Shown one piece after another: positions 41,464-50,233 of a stretch of DNA of 64,000 nt. The notes beneath the pieces were generated by a model. It searched no databases and was not told the DNA's origin. It was given only the letters and a program-made list of their open reading frames with translations. How positions within the stretch are numbered: the stretch's first letter is position 1; every line of letters begins with the position of its first letter. The translations under genes were made by a program, and so were the position numbers. Source of the DNA: Burkholderiales bacterium GJ-E10 (GTDB lineage Bacteria; Pseudomonadota; Gammaproteobacteria; Burkholderiales; Burkholderiaceae_F); contig AP014683.1 in the NCBI GenBank assembly GCA_000828975.1, positions 945,520 through 1,009,519 on the forward strand, written 5' to 3'.

Positions 41464-43224
41464 ATGAGACGTTTGCACGGGCAACGCGTTTTGATCGTCG
41501 GGATTCTGGCCGTCGGGCTCGGGATGCCGCCGGCGCGCGCCGCAGATCCGCCGCGGCAGCCGGTCGGCGCCCGCCATGCGATGGTCGTAACGGCCCAGCG
41601 CCTCGCCACCGAGGTCGGCGTCGACGTGCTGCGTCGCGGGGGCAATGCCGTGGATGCCGCGGTGGCCGTCGGATACACGCTGGCCGTGGTGTTTCCGGTC
41701 GCCGGCAACCTCGGCGGCGGCGGGTTCATGACGATTCGTATGGCCGACGGTCGCAAGACCGTCATCGATTTCCGCGAGACGGCGCCGCGCGCGGCATCGC
41801 ACGACATGTACCTGGATGCGGCCGGCCGGGTCGTACCCGGATCGAGCACGCACGGCGCTCTTGCCGTCGGCGTGCCGGGCACGGTGGCGGGACTCGAGCT
41901 GGCGCGCACGCGCTACGGCACGATGTCGCGGTCCGCGCTGCTGGCGCCGGCGATCCGGTACGCGCGGGATGGATTCGTGTTGCGTGCCGGCGATGCCCGG
42001 TTCCTGCAGCGCTCGGCGAACGGCCTGCGGGGGGATCCGGCGGCCGCCGCGATCTTTCTGCCGCACGGGCGTCCGCTGGCTGCGGGGGAGCGACTGGTGC
42101 AGCGCGATCTGGCGAGGACGCTGGCGCGGATCCGCGACGAGGGTGCGGCCGGGTTTTACCGCGGGTCGGTGGCGGGGCGGATCGCCGCGGCAATGATCGC
42201 TCCGGACGGACGCCGCCGCGGCCTGATCAGCCGGGCCGATCTCGAAGGCTATCGGGCGCGCGAGCGCGCGCCGATCGAGTGCACCTATCGCGGCTATCGC
42301 GTGCTGTCGGCGCCGCCGCCCAGTTCCGGCGGCGTGGTGCTCTGCGAGATGCTCAACATCCTCGGCGGCGTGCCGTTGCGGACGTGGGGCAAGGGGTCGG
42401 TGCGGGCGGCCTACGTCGAGATCGAGGCCATGCGCCGGGCATATCGGGATCGCAACCGGGATCTGGGCGACCCCGATTTCGTCCGCAATCCGGTCGCGCA
42501 CCTGCTGTCGGCGGCGTATGCCGCGCGCCTGCGCGCCGGGATCGTTGCCGGAATGGCGGCGAAGCGGGCGGGCATCCCCGGCGATGACGCCGCGGGCGCG
42601 GCGGGCCGGGAGGGTGCGCAGACGACCCACTACGCAATCGTCGACGGTGCCGGCAACGCGGTGTCGGTGACGGTCACGCTCAACGGGCCGTTCGGTGCAC
42701 AGGTCGTCGCACCCGGAACGGGCGTGCTGCTCAACGACGAGATGGACGATTTCGCGGTCAAGCCGGGAACGCCGAACCTCTACGGCCTGGTGCAGGGGGA
42801 GGCGAATTCGATCGCCCCCGGCAAGCGGCCGCTTTCTTCGATGACCCCGACCATCGTCACGAAACAGGGCAAGCCGGTCTTGGTGGTGGGAACCCCCGGC
42901 GGCAGCCGCATCATCACCGGCGTGCTCGAAACGATTCTCGGGGTCGTCGATTACGGCCTCGACATCCAGCAGGCGGTCGATGCACCGCGCTTCCACCAGC
43001 AGTGGCGGCCGCGCGCGACGATGTGCGAGCCCGGCGCGTTGCCGCCGGATACGCAGCGCACGCTCGAGTCCTGGGGCGAGCGCTTCACGACCGTGGCGCC
43101 GTACGATCACGTCGATGCGATCCTCGTCGGCGGGCCGGCATTGGGGAAGACGGCAAAAGGCGGCGAGCGCCTGTTCGGTGCGGACGATTCGCGCGGCGAT
43201 ACGGGGCTGGCCGCCGGGTATTGA
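41464..43224 (+). CDS. ggt: gamma-glutamyltransferase
   Basis: A periplasmic Ntn-hydrolase of 586 aa acting on glutathione. Signal peptide about 1-26 (ends PPARAAD). The large-subunit start has GGNAVDAAVAVGYTLAVVFP and NLGGGGFM. Self-cleavage is expected before Thr387 in QTTHYAIVDGAGNAVSVT, making the nucleophile of the small subunit. GKRPLSSMTPTIV and GTPGGSRIITGV are the oxyanion and substrate motifs. ATG 41464 starts the signal peptide, and its start lies just after the upstream terminator. Confidence 0.95.
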   Translation: MRRLHGQRVLIVGILAVGLGMPPARAADPPRQPVGARHAMVVTAQRLATEVGVDVLRRGGNAVDAAVAVGYTLAVVFPVAGNLGGGGFMTIRMADGRKTVIDFRETAPRAASHDMYLDAAGRVVPGSSTHGALAVGVPGTVAGLELARTRYGTMSRSALLAPAIRYARDGFVLRAGDARFLQRSANGLRGDPAAAAIFLPHGRPLAAGERLVQRDLARTLARIRDEGAAGFYRGSVAGRIAAAMIAPDGRRRGLISRADLEGYRARERAPIECTYRGYRVLSAPPPSSGGVVLCEMLNILGGVPLRTWGKGSVRAAYVEIEAMRRAYRDRNRDLGDPDFVRNPVAHLLSAAYAARLRAGIVAGMAAKRAGIPGDDAAGAAGREGAQTTHYAIVDGAGNAVSVTVTLNGPFGAQVVAPGTGVLLNDEMDDFAVKPGTPNLYGLVQGEANSIAPGKRPLSSMTPTIVTKQGKPVLVVGTPGGSRIITGVLETILGVVDYGLDIQQAVDAPRFHQQWRPRATMCEPGALPPDTQRTLESWGERFTTVAPYDHVDAILVGGPALGKTAKGGERLFGADDSRGDTGLAAGY

Positions 43225-43340
43225 ACGAATGGCGGTGCCGAATTTTTCCGTTCCGGAATGAACCGCATCGTGTCGGCTTCCTCGGGCCAGCAGGCGTCCG
43301 GGCTTGGCCAGAAGGGACGCTCGCGAGGTTACGGCTCCTC

Positions 43341-43364
43341 CCTCTCCCGCCGTCGCGGGAGAGG
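43341..43364. repeat. REP-like hairpin after ggt
   Basis: CCTCTCCCGC (43341-43350), loop CGTC, GCGGGAGAGG (43355-43364): a perfect 10-bp stem extended by flanking C/G pairs. The rest of the 284-bp gap (43225-43508) holds no gene. It belongs to the same class as the elements at 9001-9018 and 12383-12407. Confidence 0.6.
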
Positions 43365-43473
43365 GGGTTGGCGCGCCTCCCATGGCGACGGTCCGCATAG
43401 GGGTCGACAGCGCCATCTCGTCGGAGGCCGGTCTCCGGCGGTTCAATTTTTTCCTCTCGATCGATGCGGCACC

Positions 43474-43502
43474 TTGTAAAAAGGTAACGTATCCGTTACC
43501 AT
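43474..43502 (+). promoter_or_regulatory. promoter and operator of the RelE-like module
   Basis: TTGTAA (43474-43479) as -35, 17-bp spacer, TACCAT (43497-43502) as -10. A perfect inverted repeat GGTAACG (43483-43489) / CGTTACC (43494-43500) fills the spacer and enters the -10. The toxin ATG at 43509 is 7 nt past the -10, which predicts a leaderless transcript. Confidence 0.6.
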
Positions 43503-43508
43503 TGTCGC

Positions 43509-43864
43509 ATGAGTATCAAGCTCGCAGAGTACATACGTGAGGACGGGTCCAACCCCTATCAGACGTGGTTCACGGGCTCGATGCGCAAGCAGCGGCGAAG
43601 GTCACCGTTGCCAAAACGCGGCTTGGACTGGGCAACACATCAAACGTCGAATGGTTCCGGGGTATCGGCGAGTACAAAATCGACTGGGGACCGGGATACC
43701 GCATCTACTTGGCCAAGGACGGAGACGCATTGATCGTGTTGTTCGGCGGAAGCACGAAAAAAGGCCAGCAGAAGGCGATCGATCAGGCCGTGCATTTGCA
43801 TGAGGAATACAAGGCCAGGAGGAAGGCACTCGCCGACGATGGTAGGAAAGGAAAGAAGGTATGA
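43509..43864 (+). pseudogene. RelE/ParE-family toxin split by a frameshift
   Basis: Two frames join into one toxin of about 118 residues. Frame 1 from ATG 43509 gives MSIKLAEYIREDGSNPYQTW; near 43574 it should continue into the other frame, GLDAQAAAKVTVAKTRLGLG, then WFRGIGEYKIDWGPGYRIYL, the core of HigB/RelE-like addiction-module proteins, and HLHEEYKARRKAL to the stop at 43864. One G is missing from GGG at 43574-43576, or a -1 ribosomal shift is needed. A start at GTG 43565 would give a 99-residue protein lacking the first strand and helix. The end overlaps the antitoxin start (ATGA). Confidence 0.7.
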
Positions 43865-44184
43865 CACTCACCCGCGATTTCAAACAGACTGTCGCCGAGC
43901 GCGCTGCTCGTGATCCCGATTTTGCGAAGGCGCTTCTGGACGAGGCGGCAACCCTATTTCTCAGCGGTGAACCGGACGCCGCGCGCGTGATTCTGCGCGA
44001 CCTCGTGAATGCAACGGTCGGATTCGAAAATCTGTCCGAGCTAACGAACAAACCCAGCAAGAGTTTGCATCGGATGCTATCTCCGAAGGGAAATCCCAGC
44101 ATGGAAAACCTTGCTGCCATCTTCGGAGCGATGAGGAACTGGCTGAAGGTCGCTTTCGAGGTACGCGTCGTAGAGGCTGCGTAG
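43861..44184 (+). CDS. HTH antitoxin of the RelE-like module
   Basis: A 107-residue protein. The N-terminal helix is TRDFKQTVAERAARDPDFAK and the C-terminal XRE-like HTH is LVNATVGFENLSELTNKPSKSLHRMLSP followed by PSMENLAAIFGAM, typical of the addiction-module antidote family paired with RelE/HigB-like toxins. It overlaps the toxin end by 4 bases. With the toxin frameshifted, the antitoxin may persist alone. Codon use and GC are lower than in ggt and the glycosyltransferase on either side. Confidence 0.82.
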   Translation: MTLTRDFKQTVAERAARDPDFAKALLDEAATLFLSGEPDAARVILRDLVNATVGFENLSELTNKPSKSLHRMLSPKGNPSMENLAAIFGAMRNWLKVAFEVRVVEAA

Positions 44185-44260
44185 GCGGCTCGCGGCCACG
44201 CGTTCGCAGGAATTCACCGCGTACTGCCTAGCCGCTTTCAAGAGCTCGACGGCGTAGCGC

Positions 44261-45292
44261 TCAGATCGGCGCTAGGGACGCGATGAAGTCCTGGGCGATG
44301 GCCCGCCACGAACGCTCCAGCGCGGCCTCGCGCACGCGCCGGCGATCGAGTTGCAGGGCCTGCCGGCATGCGGCGTCGAGATCGTCGTCGAGGATGCCGC
44401 TCGTTCCGGGAATGACCACGGTTTCGGGCCCGGCGACCGGGAACGCGGCGACCGGGCAACCGCAGGCCATCGCTTCCAGCATGACCAGTCCGAAGGTGTC
44501 GGTGCGGCTCGGAAACACGAAGACGTCGGCGGCGTCGTAGAACGAGGCCAGCGCGCCATGGGGCTGCCGCCCGAGCCAGTGGACGTCGCGGTACTGGCTT
44601 TCCAGGCGGGCGCGGTCGGGGCCGTCGCCGATCACGACCCGCGATCCCGGCAGGCGCAGGCGCAGGAAGGCGTCGAGATTCTTCTCCGGCGCGACGCGAC
44701 CGACGTAGAGCCAGATCGGCCGCGGCAGGGCGAGTCCGTCGCGCCCGCCGGGACGGAACGTTTCCGCGTCGACGCCGCGGCCCCAGAGCCGGGTATGCGG
44801 CAGCCCGGCGCGGCACAGTTCGGCGCGCAGATGGGTGGTGGGAACGAGGACCGCCTGCGATTCGTGGTGAAACCGGCGCAGCACGGCCATCGTCAATCGC
44901 GCGGGGATGCCGAAGCGGGTCTTGAGGTACTCGGGAAACCGCGTGTGGTAGGACGTCGTGAATCGCCATTTCCGGCGCCGCGCGAGCGAGCGCGCCGCCC
45001 AGCCCAGCGGGCCTTCAGTGGCGATATGCAGACCGGCGGGAATCAGCGAGCCCAGCGCCCGCGAGACATGGCGGACGGGTTCGATCGACAGGAGGATGTC
45101 GGGTTCGCCGGGGGCGGCGATGCCGCGCGAGCCGCCGGGGTGGATCACCCGCAACTCGTGACCGAGCGCCGCAAGTTCGCGCTGCATGTAGGTCCACGTC
45201 TGGACGACGCCGTTGACCTGCGGATGCCACGCGTCGGTGACGAGGACGATCGGGCGCTTGGGGGGGATGGCCGGCGGCGGGTCCTGGAGCAT
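44261..45292 (-). CDS. family 4 glycosyltransferase
   Basis: A GT-B fold retaining glycosyltransferase of 343 aa. The N-terminal acceptor domain opens VLVTDAWHPQVNGVVQTW, and RFTTSYHTRFPEYLKTRFG is a typical family segment (alpha-mannosyl/glucosyltransferase type). The donor domain has YVGRVAPEKNLDAFLRL and the E-x7-E region DTFGLVMLEAMACGCPVAAF. It probably adds a sugar to a lipid or envelope glycan; donor and acceptor are unknown. It is cytosolic or membrane-associated, with no membrane segments. The gene is convergent with the antitoxin gene. Confidence 0.88.
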   Translation of the reverse strand: MLQDPPPAIPPKRPIVLVTDAWHPQVNGVVQTWTYMQRELAALGHELRVIHPGGSRGIAAPGEPDILLSIEPVRHVSRALGSLIPAGLHIATEGPLGWAARSLARRRKWRFTTSYHTRFPEYLKTRFGIPARLTMAVLRRFHHESQAVLVPTTHLRAELCRAGLPHTRLWGRGVDAETFRPGGRDGLALPRPIWLYVGRVAPEKNLDAFLRLRLPGSRVVIGDGPDRARLESQYRDVHWLGRQPHGALASFYDAADVFVFPSRTDTFGLVMLEAMACGCPVAAFPVAGPETVVIPGTSGILDDDLDAACRQALQLDRRRVREAALERSWRAIAQDFIASLAPI

Positions 45293-45316
45293 GCCCGCGA
45301 TTTTCGGGAGCGGCGG

Positions 45317-46333
45317 TTACGGCGGTGTGTCGCGGCGGTGCTCGCCAGCCGGAACGACATCCCGCAGGCCGGCATGGATGTCCGGGTACGTCAGCCGCAG
45401 GCGGAGTTCGTGTTTCATGCGCCGGTTGCGCAGGCGCCGCGACTCGTTCAGGAAGGACATCCGCTGCGGACCGGCGGCCGCGCGCAGTACCTCGCCGGAA
45501 GCCCGGGGCGAACGGGGCAGGCCGAGGCGGTCGGCGACCGCATCGAGGTATTCCCCGAGCACCAGCTGCGTGTCGTCGACGACGTTATAGACGCGCGCCG
45601 GGGCGCCGCGGAACACGGCGGCGAGACAGGCGCGCGCAAGATCTTCGGCGTGGATGTGGTTGGTGAAGACGTCCTGGTCGGGCGGCGGAACCGGAATCGC
45701 CTGCTCCAGCCGCGCACGCGGGAGGCGGTCGGCGGCATAGATGCCGGGGACCCGCAACACGGCGGCGCGCCAGCGGCTCGTCCGCATGCGGCGTTCGGCG
45801 TCGAGGCGCCGGTGGGCGCGGTCGTTGCCGGGACGGGGCGGCGTGGTTTCGTCCGTCCAGGCACCCCGCCGGTCGCCGTACACGCCCGAGGTGCTGGCAT
45901 AGACCAGCCGGGGCGGGGCGGAGGGGGCAAACCGCCGGGAACCGGGGCCCAAGGGCCGATTGCGGCGCCCGGCGGCGGCAGGAGGAACGAACAACGCCCG
46001 CAACAGGTGCGGGGTGCGCCGATCGGTCTTGCCCTGCGAGGAAGTCGGGACCAGCACGATCACGCGCTGCGCCAGCCCGCCGAGGGCGGCCGGAGGGCCG
46101 AGGCGATCGAGGTCGCAGACGACCGGCACCGCCCCCGCCTCGCGCACGCGACGGGCGCCGTCGGGGCCGGAGACCACGGCGAAGATCCGGAAGCGCCGGC
46201 GTAGTCGTGCGACAATCCTCGACCCGATGTCGCCGCAGCCGACGATCAGCAGGCGGGGCATCCCCAGGCGCCGTCGGCGCGCGGGAGTCCGTCCGGGTGC
46301 AAGGGCAGGTTCGGTTTGCGGTCTGTGCTTCAT
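45317..46333 (-). CDS. NAD(P)-dependent epimerase/dehydratase (YeeZ-like)
   Basis: A Rossmann-fold SDR-like protein. The nucleotide-binding GCGDIGSRI lies right after MPRLLIV, a Ser-Thr-Ser-Gly-Val-Tyr-Gly catalytic-like motif (YASTSGVYGD) follows, and the C-terminal half resembles sugar-epimerase-like proteins (VYNVVDDTQLVLGEYLDAVA). The start is ambiguous: ATG 46333 (338 aa) puts 24 basic residues before MPRLLIV, while ATG 46261 (314 aa) starts there directly; neither has a clear ribosome site. The substrate is unknown. It is divergent from the reductase at 46400. Confidence 0.8.
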   Translation of the reverse strand: MKHRPQTEPALAPGRTPARRRRLGMPRLLIVGCGDIGSRIVARLRRRFRIFAVVSGPDGARRVREAGAVPVVCDLDRLGPPAALGGLAQRVIVLVPTSSQGKTDRRTPHLLRALFVPPAAAGRRNRPLGPGSRRFAPSAPPRLVYASTSGVYGDRRGAWTDETTPPRPGNDRAHRRLDAERRMRTSRWRAAVLRVPGIYAADRLPRARLEQAIPVPPPDQDVFTNHIHAEDLARACLAAVFRGAPARVYNVVDDTQLVLGEYLDAVADRLGLPRSPRASGEVLRAAAGPQRMSFLNESRRLRNRRMKHELRLRLTYPDIHAGLRDVVPAGEHRRDTPP

Positions 46334-46399
46334 GCCGTTGACGGTCGGGTCCGTGGCGCCTTCGTGGCGCCTGTTTTTTTCGATTGTATTCGTGGAACT

Positions 46400-47467
46400 A
46401 TGGCTGGCCATCAGGTGACCGTTCGCCCGTCCGGGCGCGAATTTTCCGTCAACACCGGGGAGACCGTGCTCGATGCGGCGCTGCATGCGGGCATCACCCT
46501 GCCGCACGGCTGCAAGAACGGCGCCTGCGGTTCTTGCAAGGGCAAGGTTCTTGCTGGCACCGTGCACCACGGCGAGCATACGTCCTCGGCGCTGACGGCG
46601 GAGGAAGAGGCGGCCGGGATGGCGCTGTTCTGTTGCGCCGTGCCGGAGACCGATCTCGTCATCGAGGCGCGCATCGTCGCGGCGCTCGACGGGGTGGTGC
46701 CGCGCAAGATGCCGGCGCGCATCGAGCACATCGAGCGGGCGGCGCACGACGTCATGGTGCTGCAGCTGCGGCTGCCGGCGACCGAGAGCCTGATCTACCG
46801 CGCCGGACAATACGTCGATTTCATCCTGCCCAACGGCGTGCGGAGGAGCTACTCGATCGCGTCGATGCCGGGGACCGACGGCCCGATCGAATTCCATATC
46901 CGCCACATGCCGGGCGGGACGTTCACCGATGCGCTGTTCGGTCTGGGCGCGGCGCCGGTGAAGGAACGCGCGATCCTGCGGATCGAAGGTCCGTTGGGCA
47001 CGTTCACGCTGCAGGAGGAAGGACCCGAGCCCATCGTGCTGTTGGCGAGCGGGACGGGCTTCGCCCCGATCAAGGCGATCGCGGAGACGATTTTCGCCAA
47101 AGGACTCAATCGCGAGGACGCGGTCAGCGGCCGGCCGCCGCGGCAGGTGGTGTTCTATTGGGGCGGGCGCAGCCGCGCCGACCTGTATGGCGATGCGCTG
47201 GTGCGCCGATGGGAGCACGAGCAGCCGAACTTCCGGTACGTTCCGGTGCTGTCCGAGCCGTTGCCCGAGGACGGGTGGACGGGGCGCACGGGCTTTGTGC
47301 ACGCGGCGGTGATGGCGGACCTGCCGGACCTTTCGGCCTATCAGGTCTACGCCTGCGGGGCGCCGGTGATGGTGCAGGCGGCGCACCGGGACTTCACGGC
47401 GCAGTGCGGGCTGCCGGAGGAGAGCTTCTTCTCGGACGCCTTCGTGTCGAAGGCGGACCTGGCATAG
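46400..47467 (+). CDS. 2Fe-2S flavodoxin-reductase-type NAD(P)H oxidoreductase
   Basis: A 355-residue electron-transfer protein: an N-terminal plant-type ferredoxin (CKNGACGSCKGKV plus the later CC in ALFCCAVPE), an FAD domain (RRSYSIASMPG) and an NAD domain (ASGTGFAPIKAI, YACGAPVMVQ). It is closest to the CDP-6-deoxy-L-threo-D-glycero-4-hexulose-3-dehydrase reductase (AscD) type, but such proteins in betaproteobacteria often have other electron acceptors. ATG 46400 is supported by GTGGAAC upstream. It ends 4 bases before the convergent livF. Confidence 0.87.
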   Translation: MAGHQVTVRPSGREFSVNTGETVLDAALHAGITLPHGCKNGACGSCKGKVLAGTVHHGEHTSSALTAEEEAAGMALFCCAVPETDLVIEARIVAALDGVVPRKMPARIEHIERAAHDVMVLQLRLPATESLIYRAGQYVDFILPNGVRRSYSIASMPGTDGPIEFHIRHMPGGTFTDALFGLGAAPVKERAILRIEGPLGTFTLQEEGPEPIVLLASGTGFAPIKAIAETIFAKGLNREDAVSGRPPRQVVFYWGGRSRADLYGDALVRRWEHEQPNFRYVPVLSEPLPEDGWTGRTGFVHAAVMADLPDLSAYQVYACGAPVMVQAAHRDFTAQCGLPEESFFSDAFVSKADLA

Positions 47468-47471
47468 CGGT

Positions 47472-48203
47472 TCATTCCCCCAGATAGGCTTCCCGCACCT
47501 TCGGGTCGTGCAGCAGGTCGGCGGCGCGGCCTTGCAGCGTGACGATTCCCGAGTCGAGCACATAGGCGCGGTGGGCGGCCTCGAGCGCGAGGCGGGCGTT
47601 CTGCTCGACCAGCAGGATGGTGAGGCCGCGGTGCGACGCGTCGCGGATCACCTCGAAGATCTTGTCGACCATGATGGGGGAGAGTCCCATCGACGGTTCG
47701 TCGAGCAGCAGCAGACGCGGGCGGGTGAGCAGGGCGCGGGCGAGGGCGAGCATCTGCTGCTCGCCGCCGGAGAGCGTGCCGGCGAGTTGTGTCGCGCGTT
47801 CCCGGAGTCGCGGGAAGGTCGCGAGCTGCGCTTCGATGTCGTGCGCGGCCTGGGCGTGGTCGGTCCGGGCGGCGGTACCCATCTGCAGGTTCTCGAGCAC
47901 GGTCATGCGGGTGAAGATGCCGCGTCCTTCCGGCACCATCGTGAGGCCGCGGCGGAGCAGGGCGTGCGTCGGCACGCCGCGCGTCGCGGCACCGTCGTAT
48001 TCGATCTCGCCCTGCCAGGCGAGGAGGCCGGTGATGGCACGCAGCGTCGTGGTCTTTCCGGCGCCGTTGGCGCCGATCAGGGTCACGAGTTCGCCGGCGT
48101 GGACCTCGAGGTCGATCCCCTTGACGGCGTGGATGCCGCCGTAGGCGACACGGAGATCCCGGATCCGCAGCAGCGGGGCGGCGGTGCGCGTCGATGCCGT
48201 CAT
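47472..48203 (-). CDS. livF: branched-chain amino acid ABC transporter ATPase LivF
   Basis: A 243-residue ATPase subunit. Walker A GANGAGKTT near 43-51, signature LSGGEQQMLALARAL near 144-158, Walker B LLLLDEPSMGLSP. The short form without the extra LivG loop and the LRVAYGGIHAVKGIDLEV start identify LivF. It powers uptake with LivG, LivH, LivM and LivK. Its ATG overlaps the livG stop (48200-48203). Confidence 0.95.
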   Translation of the reverse strand: MTASTRTAAPLLRIRDLRVAYGGIHAVKGIDLEVHAGELVTLIGANGAGKTTTLRAITGLLAWQGEIEYDGAATRGVPTHALLRRGLTMVPEGRGIFTRMTVLENLQMGTAARTDHAQAAHDIEAQLATFPRLRERATQLAGTLSGGEQQMLALARALLTRPRLLLLDEPSMGLSPIMVDKIFEVIRDASHRGLTILLVEQNARLALEAAHRAYVLDSGIVTLQGRAADLLHDPKVREAYLGE

Positions 48204-49021
48204 CGTCCGTCTTCCTGGGCCGGGTGCGTCGGGGCCCGCCCGAGATAGGCTTCGATCACCGCCGGATCGTGCTGCACTTCGGCAGGCACCCCTTCGCGGA
48301 TCACGCGGCCTTCGTCGAGCACCGTCACGCGATCGCAGAGTCCCATCACCAGCTTCACGTCATGTTCGATCAGCAGGATCGTCACGCCGTCGCCGCGGAT
48401 CCGCTCCAGCAGCGCGCGCAGTTCGCGCTTTTCGGTGGCGTTCATGCCGGCCGCAGGTTCGTCCAGCGCCAGCAGCTTCGGGTCCGTGGCCAGGGCGCGG
48501 GCGATTTCCAGGCGGCGCTGGTCGCCGTAGGAAAGCGTGCGCGCCTGGAAGGGTTCGTAGCGCGCGATGCCGACATAGTCGAGCAGCTCCCGTGCGCGGG
48601 TGCGGATGGCGTGCTCCTCCTCCCGCAGCCTGCGCGTGCGCAGCACGGCGGCAAGCGCACCGCAGCGGGTGCGGGCGTGGCGTCCCACCATGACGTTTTC
48701 GAGCACCGTCATGTCCGGAAAGAGCCGGATGTTCTGGAACGTCCGGGCGATGCCGGCCAGCGCCACCCGGTGCGGTGCGTCGGGGTCGTAGCGCAGGCCG
48801 TCGAGTTCGAACCGGCCGGCGTCCGGGCGGATGAGGCCGGTGATCACGTTGAAGAATGTCGTCTTGCCGGCGCCGTTGGGGCCGATCAGCCCGTAGATCG
48901 CGTTGCGCGGGATCGCGATGTCCGCGCCGGCCAGCGCCTGCAGACCGCCGAAGCGCTTGGCGGCCCCCTCGACGCGCAGCAGCATCGGGACATCGGCGGG
49001 ACGCAATGCAGCCCGGTTCAC
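48200..49021 (-). CDS. livG: branched-chain amino acid ABC transporter ATPase LivG
   Basis: A 273-residue ATPase subunit. VEGAAKRFGGLQALAGADI start, Walker A IGPNGAGKTTFFNVITG, LSYGDQRRLEIARALA signature, and LLALDEPAAGMNATEKREL, the LivG-specific Walker B. An in-frame Met at residue 13 is a possible alternative start. The ATG overlaps the livM stop (49018-49021). Confidence 0.95.
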   Translation of the reverse strand: MNRAALRPADVPMLLRVEGAAKRFGGLQALAGADIAIPRNAIYGLIGPNGAGKTTFFNVITGLIRPDAGRFELDGLRYDPDAPHRVALAGIARTFQNIRLFPDMTVLENVMVGRHARTRCGALAAVLRTRRLREEEHAIRTRARELLDYVGIARYEPFQARTLSYGDQRRLEIARALATDPKLLALDEPAAGMNATEKRELRALLERIRGDGVTILLIEHDVKLVMGLCDRVTVLDEGRVIREGVPAEVQHDPAVIEAYLGRAPTHPAQEDGR

Positions 49022-50220
49022 TCCATGCCTCCGGGTGCCGCGTCGCCGTCGCGCGCATCGGCCGCACGCGGGAACGGGCCACGGCCGTCGCTACGACGGA
49101 GTCCGTGCTCGGGGGCCGGCCACAGGCCCTTGGGCCGATAGAGCATCACGCCGACCAGCGCCAGCCCGTAGAGCAGCATGCGCAACACGTCCGGATCGAT
49201 CCAGATCCGGCCGAAGAGTTCGGTCTGCAGCGGGGCGACGGTATGGCGGAGGACTTCCGGCAGCATGGCGAGCAGCACCGCGCCGAGGATCACGCCGGGA
49301 ATGTGGCCGATGCCGCCCAGCACTACCATCGCGAGCACGACCACCGATTCCATCAGCGAGAACGACTCCGGCGAGATGAATCCTTGAAACGCGGCGAACA
49401 GGGCGCCGGCGACGCCGCCGAAGGTGGCGCCCAGGCCGAAGGCCAGCAGCTTGACGTTGCGGACGTGGATTCCCATCGCCTTGGCCGCCGTTTCATCTTC
49501 CCGGATCGCCATCCACGCGCGCCCGATGCGCGAGTCGTGCAGGCGGCGGCAGAGGAACACCGACAGCGCGGCGAACAGCAGAAAGAGGTAGTAGTAGAGC
49601 TGCACCGACGAGATCGTCACGCCGGCCAGCACCAGCGGCCGATCGAAGCGGATGGTGCCGAGCCGCACCGGGTCGATCAGCGAGATGCCCTGCGGACCGT
49701 TGGTGAGGTTGACCGGTTCGTCAAGGTTGTTGAGGAAGATGCGGATGATTTCGCCGAAGCCCAGCGTGACGATGGCGAGATAGTCGCCCCGCAGCTTGAG
49801 CACCGGGGTGCCCAGCAGGACGCCGAAGCCCGCCGCCAGCGCCGCGGCGATCGGGATCGCCCCCCAGATCGGGACGTGCAGCCCGTGCGGGAAGGCGTGC
49901 GCCAGCGCCGGAAAATTGTCGGTGAGCTGCGGCGAGGCGAGCAGGGCGAAGGTGTAGGCGCCGACCGCGAAAAACGCGATGTAGCCGAGGTCGAGCAGCC
50001 CGGCGAACCCCACCACGATGTTGAGTCCGAGGGCGAGCATGGCGTACAGCGCCGCGAAGGCCAGCGCGCGCACCCAGGAGGCGCCCAGCGACCCGGCAAC
50101 CCACGGCAGGACGAGGAGTACGGCCGCGAGGAGTATGAGGCCGCCGGGGCTGCGCAGGCGCGACCGCCCCCCGGGCGGGGAACCGCCGGTCGCGCGGAGG
50201 GGCGGAAGCAGGCGCGCCAT
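49018..50220 (-). CDS. livM: branched-chain amino acid ABC transporter permease LivM
   Basis: A 400-residue inner-membrane permease with about ten hydrophobic segments. Signatures: ALGLNIVVGFAGLLDLGYIAFFAVGAY and RRLHDSRIGRAWMAIREDE, the EAA-like loop contacting the ATPase. The last 60 residues are a cytosolic, charged tail. The start at 50220 precedes a basic segment and the first hydrophobic helix. It lies 13 bases after the livH stop. Confidence 0.94.
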   Translation of the reverse strand: MARLLPPLRATGGSPPGGRSRLRSPGGLILLAAVLLVLPWVAGSLGASWVRALAFAALYAMLALGLNIVVGFAGLLDLGYIAFFAVGAYTFALLASPQLTDNFPALAHAFPHGLHVPIWGAIPIAAALAAGFGVLLGTPVLKLRGDYLAIVTLGFGEIIRIFLNNLDEPVNLTNGPQGISLIDPVRLGTIRFDRPLVLAGVTISSVQLYYYLFLLFAALSVFLCRRLHDSRIGRAWMAIREDETAAKAMGIHVRNVKLLAFGLGATFGGVAGALFAAFQGFISPESFSLMESVVVLAMVVLGGIGHIPGVILGAVLLAMLPEVLRHTVAPLQTELFGRIWIDPDVLRMLLYGLALVGVMLYRPKGLWPAPEHGLRRSDGRGPFPRAADARDGDAAPGGME

Positions 50221-50233
50221 GGCCGGCCGGCGA

